Origin: Flavobacteriaceae bacterium
GTDB taxonomy: Bacteria; Bacteroidota; Bacteroidia; Flavobacteriales; Flavobacteriaceae
Direction: 5' to 3'
Assembly (NCBI GenBank): GCA_016763715.1
Contig: JAESTG010000276.1
Span: 1-6,224 of the forward strand
DNA: 6,224 bases
Shown here one piece after another: positions 1 to 4,819 of this stretch. The position numbers and the translations under genes were made by a program. Numbering within the stretch: the first letter of the stretch is position 1; each line of letters begins with the position of its first letter. The notes beneath the pieces were generated by a model, which searched no databases, had not been told where the DNA came from, and saw only the letters and a program-made list of their open reading frames with translations.

Positions 1-159
1 GGGGACACCACCACCATTTTCTTGTAAGTTTAATGTATTTCCAAAGGAAAGATAATCGTAACGGCCATTAAATTGTTGAAACAATTCTATCTCTTGAGCA
101 CTAAAAATAGAGGGAATTACAAAGAGTAAAACCAGCAGTTGGTGTTTTATAAAACGCAT
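1..159 (-). CDS. Secreted protein, N-terminal fragment (probable T9SS-sorted surface protein), cut by the left window edge
   Basis: Only the first 53 codons are visible, starting at an ATG at 159 with no stop before the edge. Residues 1-21 form a signal peptide: a short basic start (MRFIKH), a hydrophobic core (LLVLLFVIPSIF) and a plausible cleavage after SA at 20-21. The mature part begins QEIELFQQFNGRYDYLSFGN and continues with a Gly-rich patch (GGGVP). From memory, an FNGRYD(Y/F)..GNTLN opening right after the signal peptide is common in large flavobacterial proteins that carry a C-terminal type B sorting (gliding motility-associated, CHU_C) domain and leave the cell through the type IX system. 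That assignment is inference, because the C-terminus lies outside the window. The gene follows the ABC permease after a 75-base gap holding a palindrome, so it may have its own promoter. Export is well supported; the family is moderately supported. Confidence 0.6.
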   Translation of the reverse strand, partial: MRFIKHQLLVLLFVIPSIFSAQEIELFQQFNGRYDYLSFGNTLNLQENGGGVP

Positions 160-175
160 AGCAATGGTTTGATAG

Positions 176-195
176 CTAAATATACGAATATTTAG
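176..195. repeat. 20-bp palindrome upstream of the secreted-protein gene
   Basis: Perfect 8-bp arms CTAAATAT (176-183) and ATATTTAG (188-195) surround a 4-base spacer. The site ends 16 bases before the ATG at 159. On the minus strand it contains TATATTTA, which matches the Bacteroidota -7 consensus TAnnTTTG at every fixed position but the last. No clear TTG lies 19-21 bases upstream. It could be an operator overlapping a promoter, but in AT-rich DNA chance is a real alternative. Confidence 0.35.
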
Positions 196-234
196 TTCAC
201 AGAATTGGCAGCACCTTACAAAGCAACTCTAAAT

Positions 235-1074
235 TTATAAATCACGTTTTTTAAGGATAGCGTAGGACCAATATACGAATATGGCCGTCCAACCTATACA
301 AATGAGCACCGAGGTCCATGGAACATCGTACCCCCCTGTAAAAGTCTCTCCTAATTGACTCGCTGCAGATTGTACAGCACCAAATCGTGTAATGGGTTCT
401 TCAATAAGATCGGACATGGCATTGAGCGGTAAAAAGTTGTAAACCGTTTGGAATAAATCCACATCGGTTTTTACTTTTATATACTGAAATAGTATGGCTA
501 TAAGCCCTTCAACTACTTGCCATAACCCTAAGAACCCTAATGCAAAAGCGGACCTTTTTACTAAAAAACCTAAAAACATACAAAAGCTAAAGAAACATAG
601 TAATTTCAGTAAATAAGCAAATAAATATTGCATATCACTGAAGATAATACCAATCTCCATGTAATCTGAAAACATCAATCCTAGGGAAAGTGAAACTAAA
701 AATAGGAATACTGTTGAAGCCACAGAAAATAGCAACACTGTGAGAAACTTAGAAGTAATGAACTCCTTTTTACTAAGCCCATCAATTAAGTTCTGTTTTA
801 GAGTTCGGTAGCTATATTCGTTGGCGACAATAGAAACAATCACAATGGCGAAGAATATCTTCAACCAAGCTGCTATCCATGCGTTGAAATGCCAGATAAA
901 TGGGAAGTTGAAAATCCCTTGGTCTGCCAATCTAAATTTCACACCACCGAAATTAAATTCGATAGAAACAATAAGGGCGATAAATAAGATGAGTGAAAAG
1001 TAAACGATGGTAATTACCTTCGCACTTTTGTTATATTTTAATTTCTGTAGTTCTATGTTAAGTAATCGTAGCAT
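235..1074 (-). CDS. ABC-2 type transporter permease
   Basis: This 279-residue integral membrane protein is the membrane half of an ABC exporter and probably pairs with the ATPase encoded just upstream. About six hydrophobic segments are visible, near residues 19-38, 66-84, 111-135, 151-172, 177-197 and 254-274. A cytoplasmic loop after the second carries EYSYRTLKQNLIDGLSKKEF (86-105). This is the E..(Y)RTLK..L..G.SR/KKEF pattern of ABC-2 permeases, thought to touch the ATPase. The protein ends with a short basic tail (KKRDL). Its length is normal for a half-size permease with no fused nucleotide-binding domain. The ATG lies 5 bases after the ATPase stop codon, so translation is probably coupled. 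Substrate cannot be read from the sequence; lipids, peptides or antibiotics are possible for this group. No signature of the NosY or GldF subgroups was recognised with confidence. Confidence 0.88.
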   Translation of the reverse strand: MLRLLNIELQKLKYNKSAKVITIVYFSLILFIALIVSIEFNFGGVKFRLADQGIFNFPFIWHFNAWIAAWLKIFFAIVIVSIVANEYSYRTLKQNLIDGLSKKEFITSKFLTVLLFSVASTVFLFLVSLSLGLMFSDYMEIGIIFSDMQYLFAYLLKLLCFFSFCMFLGFLVKRSAFALGFLGLWQVVEGLIAILFQYIKVKTDVDLFQTVYNFLPLNAMSDLIEEPITRFGAVQSAASQLGETFTGGYDVPWTSVLICIGWTAIFVYWSYAILKKRDL

Positions 1075-1079
1075 CGCGG

Positions 1080-1976
1080 TTAGTTGTTTTTGGTGATTTC
1101 AAGGAATTGTTCTTCAAGGCTTTCTTTGCGTTTTTCAAGACGAGAAACTGCGATTCCTTTAGCAAAAAGTTTTTTGTTTACTTCGGAAGCATCCAAAGGG
1201 CCTTTAAGGTATGCTATGAGCGTGTTGCCTTCCTGTTTGATATGTGTAAAGGCGTCCATTTCTTCCAATGCAACTTCCAATGCTTTCAAATCTTCGCTTT
1301 CCAAAGTGATGAATCCGTGGCTTGCATTCATTTCGTCTACGCTACCAGAATATAAGCTTACTCCTTTTCGAAGAATCACTACATGTGTACACACTTTTTC
1401 AACTTCATCTAACAAGTGAGATGCTAGTAGAATAGTAGTACCCTCTGCTGCTATGCGTTGAATAATTTCTCTAACTTGATGAATTCCTTGAGGATCCAAA
1501 CCGTTCGTTGGTTCATCCAAAATCAAGATTTCTGGGTCATTTAATAGGGCGGAGGCAATTGCCAAACGTTGCTTCATCCCTAAAGAAAAGGTTCGGAACT
1601 TGCTGTTCTTTCTTTCTAAAAGCCCTACAGTTTCCAATGTCTTTTCGATATTATTTTTTGGAACTTCTTTAATTTGACAAACCAATTCTAGGTTTTGAAT
1701 AGCAGTCATGTAAGGGTAGAAGTTGGGGTGCTCAATAATTGCGCCCACTTTTTTTAAAGCGTTGTGTGTGGAATCACTTCCGTCGAACCAGTGGTATTCC
1801 CCTGAGGTTCGATTCACTACACTTAGGACGATACCCAACGTAGTAGATTTACCACTTCCGTTAGGCCCCAATATGCCGTATACATTTCCTTTTTCAATAG
1901 TGAATGACAGATTATTAACTGCCGTAATGGGACCAAATTTTTTGGTCAAATTTTTTATAGTGAGTATAGGTTCCAC
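1080..1976 (-). CDS. ABC transporter ATP-binding protein (BcrA/multidrug exporter type)
   Basis: This 298-residue cytoplasmic ATPase would power the downstream permease. All nucleotide-binding motifs are present: Walker A GPNGSGKST (37-45), ABC signature SLGMKQRL (131-138), Walker B LILDEP (151-156, catalytic Glu155), D-loop GLDP (159-162) and H-loop SH (186-187). The Q-loop region reads VGAIIEHPNFYPYMTAIQNL (77-96), with Glu82 where many ABC proteins have Gln. That is the usual form in BcrA-like ATPases, so it is not a defect. A C-terminal extension of about 80 residues follows the core, as in this class. The start codon is GTG at 1976: in this frame a stop lies 8 codons upstream, no ATG or TTG lies between, and MEPILTIKNLTKKFG is a typical family start. 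The gene is first in a two-gene operon, 131 bases downstream of the nucleoid-protein gene, with an inverted repeat just before the start. Substrate unknown. Confidence 0.93.
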   Translation of the reverse strand: MEPILTIKNLTKKFGPITAVNNLSFTIEKGNVYGILGPNGSGKSTTLGIVLSVVNRTSGEYHWFDGSDSTHNALKKVGAIIEHPNFYPYMTAIQNLELVCQIKEVPKNNIEKTLETVGLLERKNSKFRTFSLGMKQRLAIASALLNDPEILILDEPTNGLDPQGIHQVREIIQRIAAEGTTILLASHLLDEVEKVCTHVVILRKGVSLYSGSVDEMNASHGFITLESEDLKALEVALEEMDAFTHIKQEGNTLIAYLKGPLDASEVNKKLFAKGIAVSRLEKRKESLEEQFLEITKNN

Positions 1977-1985
1977 AAATTGAGA

Positions 1986-2025
1986 TTTTGGTGATTAGTT
2001 TAGTATACGACGAATATCACCAAAA
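1986..2025. promoter_or_regulatory. Perfect 10-bp inverted repeat upstream of the ABC exporter operon
   Basis: Arms TTTTGGTGAT (1986-1995) and ATCACCAAAA (2016-2025) are exact reverse complements separated by 20 bases. The near arm ends 9 bases before the GTG start of the ATPase gene, where a ribosome would bind. About two DNA turns separate equivalent points of the two arms plus spacer, so a dimeric repressor could bind both arms. If transcribed, the RNA could instead fold into a 10-bp stem that hides the start region. No clear TAnnTTTG promoter was found here. Which regulator would bind, if any, is unknown; none is encoded in the window. Confidence 0.45.
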
Positions 2026-2107
2026 AATGTTACAAGAATCTCAGAATGACCATAAAAAAATAAATTTCAAACCGTGAAGACGAGAATTTTTTATTTCTGT
2101 TATTGGG

Positions 2108-2836
2108 TTATGATTTTTGTTCTTTGTTGAAATAAACCAGATAATAATACATCTGTTTTTCTTCGTCCCAGCCTTTTTCTACATATTTTTCAGCACTTTC
2201 AGGATTAATAAAGTCCAGTTTAATCTGAATGTTGGTGTCTAATATAATTACATTCTTTATTTTTTTGCGAGCAGCCGTAACCGCTGTATTGGCAATTGGG
2301 AAGGTGGTAAGATCTTCTATTTTGTATTTTGGTGCTTGTTCTGTTTTGTAGTTTCTGAACTCAGGCATGAGGTCAGGATTATCAATTACTTCGTTCATGA
2401 AAGCCGTCTCTTCGAACACGTCATTTTTTGCAAAGTGATTTACAGCTCGGTTCATAAATAGTACTTCTTCTTTTTTGTCTTCTGCAGGAAGGACTACATC
2501 TTTGGCGAAGTCTTGACAAAATTTTAAATACTTTTTCGTAAAGAAATTATCATCCTCAAAGGCACTTACAGCTAAGAAATTTTCTAGCCAATACTTAGTG
2601 TCATACCGATTGCTATCAATGGAAAGTACCTTGTACCCTTCTTCTTTTTTTGTATTGAATATAAGTGCTCCTTTATCCAGTTTATTAAGGTTAACACCTT
2701 GTTGTAGCTGTGCTTCCAATTGTCTTTCACCTTCAGAAAATTGAAGAAAATCTTGTTTGATTTCTGATTTAAATATTCCAATAGCATCTACCTTTTCATT
2801 ATCTATTTGCAGATTTTCAAGAAAGGCAACATACAC
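2108..2836 (-). CDS. C-terminal reading frame of the frameshifted nucleoid-associated protein
   Basis: This frame holds the remaining 242 residues of the NA37-family protein, counted from a GTG codon at 2836 that is really internal Val111 of the restored protein. In the same frame the genuine coding sequence extends upstream to the A-run near 2890, reading KHLFDQSTHPHIKAGEV. Conserved blocks include LQQGVNLNKLDKG, NRYDTKYWLENFL, KKYLKFCQDFAKDVVLP, EEVLFMNRAVNHFAKND, FPIANTAVTAARKKIKNVI and the charged aromatic C-terminus. I see no ribosome-binding signal that would make the GTG a convincing independent start. Confidence 0.6.
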   Translation of the reverse strand: MYVAFLENLQIDNEKVDAIGIFKSEIKQDFLQFSEGERQLEAQLQQGVNLNKLDKGALIFNTKKEEGYKVLSIDSNRYDTKYWLENFLAVSAFEDDNFFTKKYLKFCQDFAKDVVLPAEDKKEEVLFMNRAVNHFAKNDVFEETAFMNEVIDNPDLMPEFRNYKTEQAPKYKIEDLTTFPIANTAVTAARKKIKNVIILDTNIQIKLDFINPESAEKYVEKGWDEEKQMYYYLVYFNKEQKS

Positions 2837-3165
2837 TTCTCCTGCCTTAATATGTGGATGAGTAGACTGGTCGAAAAGATGTTTTGCAATTTTTTACTTA
2901 CTTCATGAACCGTGTCTGGGTTATCAAATATTTTGGAAATATGATTGAAAAGTTCATGAAATTCTAAATCTGTATCATGAACAAATTGAAAGTAGTTTTC
3001 CTCTTTATCTCGAAAGGGTTTTAGGAAATATTCTTTCAACAGCGGTGCTATCTCATCATCCATTTCATAAGGTTTTTCAGAAAGAAAAATAGGTTCGTTC
3101 CTACTTTTGTTTCCTACTCGATGAATGGATAGTGATTGGATAAGAGTGCTGTAAAGATTAATCAT
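2803..3165 (-). CDS. N-terminal reading frame of the frameshifted nucleoid-associated protein
   Basis: This 120-codon frame starts at an ATG 48 bases downstream of the pRiA4b-family gene. Residues 1-92 are real family sequence, including LSIHRVGNKSRNE, EIAPLLKEYFLKPFRDKEENY and FVHDTDLEF. Residues 93-120 are out of frame and end in a chance stop, TAG at 2803-2805. If the frameshift is real and not corrected, this truncated product lacks about three quarters of the protein and is unlikely to work. Confidence 0.6.
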   Translation of the reverse strand: MINLYSTLIQSLSIHRVGNKSRNEPIFLSEKPYEMDDEIAPLLKEYFLKPFRDKEENYFQFVHDTDLEFHELFNHISKIFDNPDTVHEVSKKLQNIFSTSLLIHILRQEKCMLPFLKICK

Positions 3166-3213
3166 GCTAAGGGTTATAAGTTGTTTTGGGAATTTTGTGT
3201 TTTAGATAGAACT

Positions 3214-3720
3214 TTAGTTCCAATTTTCATCAAAATCTAAGTCTTCGTAATCTTCTGCATCCATACCATATTCATCAGAATCTTCATCATCATTGTCAGC
3301 AATGAATTCTTTTTCGGGAGCTTCGTCAGGTATTTCACCATGGGAAAACATAAGGTTTGGGTACGATTTACCTTCTTCTCGATCGGCTACTTCGGCTAAT
3401 TCAACCAAAAATGTCCAAAGATTAAGAAAGTCATATACATAAATAAGTTTGGTTTGGTCTTCACTAGTCACGCTATCGACTATTGTTTCATGCATAATTC
3501 GAATACCTCCGGGAGTTTCACTCATGTCAAATAAAGCAATCTCTTCGCCTTGCTCCCATAAATCATTGCCCACATAAAAAGAAGCCATTTCCTGCCCTTC
3601 GAATCCAAAGGCTTGGGTAATGGAATTATGCAATTCTTCCAAACTTGCGGATGCTTCAATTTCAATATCTCTAAAGACATCGTCATTGGCGTCTAGGATA
3701 ATTCTAAAACGGTAAATCAT
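3214..3720 (-). CDS. Plasmid pRiA4b ORF-3 family protein (IS1096 passenger TnpR-like), acidic tail
   Basis: This 168-residue soluble protein appears to belong to the pRiA4b ORF-3 family, whose biochemical function is unknown. Recognisable features are the N-terminal strand-like MIYRFRIIL, then LEELHNSITQAFGF (28-41), the core MASFYVGNDLWEQGEEIALF (45-64), and LIYVYDFLNLWTFLVEL (92-108), which corresponds to the family's conserved Y.YDFGD-W region. Here the usual GD before W is changed to LNL, as in many Bacteroidota members as I recall. Residues 141-168 are strongly acidic, 15 of 28 being Asp or Glu, suggesting a disordered tail. The ATG at 3720 lies 18 bases after a good -7 promoter element. 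The nucleoid-protein gene follows 48 bases downstream, so the two may share a transcript. Despite the family name there is no resolvase domain and no transposon here. No function is assigned. Confidence 0.78.
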   Translation of the reverse strand: MIYRFRIILDANDDVFRDIEIEASASLEELHNSITQAFGFEGQEMASFYVGNDLWEQGEEIALFDMSETPGGIRIMHETIVDSVTSEDQTKLIYVYDFLNLWTFLVELAEVADREEGKSYPNLMFSHGEIPDEAPEKEFIADNDDEDSDEYGMDAEDYEDLDFDENWN

Positions 3721-3738
3721 GTGCCAAAATTAAGTATG

Positions 3739-3768
3739 CAAAGTTAGACTTTATTCCTCGCTTGAAAA
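3739..3768 (-). promoter_or_regulatory. Probable Bacteroidota-type promoter of the pRiA4b-family gene
   Basis: On the minus strand, TAACTTTG at 3746-3739 matches the Bacteroidota -7 consensus TAnnTTTG exactly and lies 18 bases before the ATG at 3720. The upstream element is weak: a TTTT at 3768-3765 sits 18 bases upstream, but there is no TTG. Transcription would begin about 7 bases downstream, leaving a leader of roughly a dozen bases, and could continue into the nucleoid-protein gene. Confidence 0.5.
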
Positions 3769-3797
3769 GAATAAGCCAAGTGTTTTTTCAATCGAAA

Positions 3798-4811
3798 TTA
3801 TTTGCTAAATCGATGTAAGGTAAAGGTCATTGCTGTTAACAGGAAGAAGGCTACTATCTGGTGTGTTACTCCTAACCAAACTGGTACGCGTAGGATTAAG
3901 GTGAAAACTCCCAAAACAAACTGAATTAATACCAATCCTACTAATATATTCACCCCTCTTTTTTGTTGAATATCTAGCGTCATTTTTCGAGCTTTAAACC
4001 AGATTAGAGCTATAATGCTAACTACGATATAAGCCAAGTATCTATGCACAAACTGAACACCACTTTTACCTTCTACAAAATTTTTCCAAACAGGATTCTT
4101 CTCTATAGTAACCGAATCATGAATGAGCATTCCATCGTTCATCAATGGCCAATGATTGTGTGTGAGTCCTGCATCTAACCCAGCTACAAAAGCGCCCCAA
4201 ATAATTTGAATAAGTAATAATGAGAGCCCCCATCGGATTAGATTCCTGAATTTTTTTTGAATTTCTTTTCTCTCAGGATAATGTATGTCTAATGCTACCC
4301 AAAGCGTATAGGCAAAAGTGATAAATGCAGTTGTTAAATGAAGTGCTAAACGATAATGACTCACATCTGGACGTTCTACAAGGCCACTCTTTACCATATA
4401 CCATCCTAAAAACCCCTGAAACCCTCCTAAAAAGAGTAGTACTATACATTTCTTAATGGTAGATTTAGTCAACTGTTTTTTAAATAGAAAATATAAAAAT
4501 GGAATGAAAAAAATGACGCCAATAAATCGACCAATAAACCGATGTAGCCATTCCCAAAAATAAATATCCTTAAAATCTTCTATGCTAAATTGATTGTTGA
4601 TTTTTTGATACTCTGGATACTGCTTATAAAGCTCAAATGCAGTTTCCCATTCTGCCTGATTCATAGGAGGCAATGTGCCCGAAATCAATTTGTAGTTCGA
4701 AATGGAAAGGCCAGAATGTGTTAGTCTCGTAATACCTCCAACAACAACCATGATAAAAATGAGAGCACCTCCCACTAGCAACCAATAAAATATTTTTTTG
4801 TGATCCTTCAT
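3798..4811 (-). CDS. ctaA: Heme A synthase (COX15/CtaA family)
   Basis: This inner-membrane enzyme oxidises the C8 methyl group of heme O to a formyl group, giving heme A for aa3-type cytochrome oxidase. The 337 residues show eight hydrophobic segments in the two-fold repeated arrangement of the family. Family motifs are GGITRLTHSGLS (25-36), EWLHRFIGR (87-95), GFQGFLGWYMVKSGL (130-144), HLTTAF (158-163), GAFVAGLDAG (206-215) and WPLMND (221-226). The four expected heme-ligand histidines are His90, His158, His256 (FVHRYLA) and His317 (GVTHQIVAF), and Glu87 sits three residues before His90 as in B. subtilis CtaA. The only cysteine is Cys122, so the loop cysteine pair of the Bacillus type is absent. 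With the longer first outer loop (about 40-85) this fits the COX15-like class. The ATG lies 8 bases after the cca stop codon, so the two are probably co-transcribed. Confidence 0.95.
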   Translation of the reverse strand: MKDHKKIFYWLLVGGALIFIMVVVGGITRLTHSGLSISNYKLISGTLPPMNQAEWETAFELYKQYPEYQKINNQFSIEDFKDIYFWEWLHRFIGRFIGVIFFIPFLYFLFKKQLTKSTIKKCIVLLFLGGFQGFLGWYMVKSGLVERPDVSHYRLALHLTTAFITFAYTLWVALDIHYPERKEIQKKFRNLIRWGLSLLLIQIIWGAFVAGLDAGLTHNHWPLMNDGMLIHDSVTIEKNPVWKNFVEGKSGVQFVHRYLAYIVVSIIALIWFKARKMTLDIQQKRGVNILVGLVLIQFVLGVFTLILRVPVWLGVTHQIVAFFLLTAMTFTLHRFSK

Positions 4812-4819
4812 AGTTGTTA

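Larger units (their letters stand above)
2108..3165 (-). pseudogene. Nucleoid-associated protein (NA37/YejK-NdpA family), frameshifted
   Basis: Two overlapping minus-strand frames encode the two parts of one protein. The first frame is genuine from MINLYSTLIQSLSIHRVGNK to VSKK at residue 92, then turns to nonsense and stops at 2803. The second frame holds the rest. The switch falls on an A6 run (plus strand T 2890-2895). With one extra A the reading becomes VSKKIAKHLFDQSTHPHIKA and continues without a break to the stop at 2108, giving 352 residues, the usual family length as I recall it. From memory, flavobacterial relatives share HRVGNK near the start, NTKKEEGYKxLSxDSNRYDTKYWLENFL, FCQDFAKDVVLPAEDKKEEV and WDEEKQMYYYLVYFNKEQKS at the end. 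The E. coli relative YejK associates with the nucleoid; the exact role in Bacteroidota is not settled. The second half looks fully conserved, so decay is very recent, or the missing base is a sequencing error, or the A-run is a slippage site. Confidence 0.85.

Noticed and set aside
179..282. Exact 13-bp direct repeat AATATACGAATAT at 179-191 and 270-282
   Set aside because: The second copy encodes IFVYW in the last membrane segment of the permease, and the word is AT-rich. Two copies 91 bases apart are most simply chance.
1156..1733. Glu82 in place of the Q-loop glutamine of the ATPase as a possible inactivating change
   Set aside because: IIE.P.FYP..TA is the normal form in BcrA-like ATPases, and all other catalytic motifs are intact.
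821..1983. Plus-strand open frames opposite the permease and ATPase genes (and similar ones at 5362-5744)
   Set aside because: They lie wholly or almost wholly antisense to well-recognised genes, resemble no family I know and have no separate signals.
2041..2100. Possible terminator after the nucleoid-protein gene (AAATAAA ... TTTATTTTTTT on the minus strand)
   Set aside because: The stem would be made only of A-T pairs, with no GC core. It does not qualify as an intrinsic terminator.
3214..3720. Transposon remnant, suggested by the IS1096 TnpR passenger family name
   Set aside because: There are no terminal inverted repeats, no target duplications and no transposase or resolvase motifs nearby. 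The name reflects only where the family was first seen.
3745..3790. Possible terminator after ctaA (TTATTC ... GAATAA, and CTTG ... CAAG)
   Set aside because: Stems are at most 6 bp, mutually exclusive and not followed by a U-tract.
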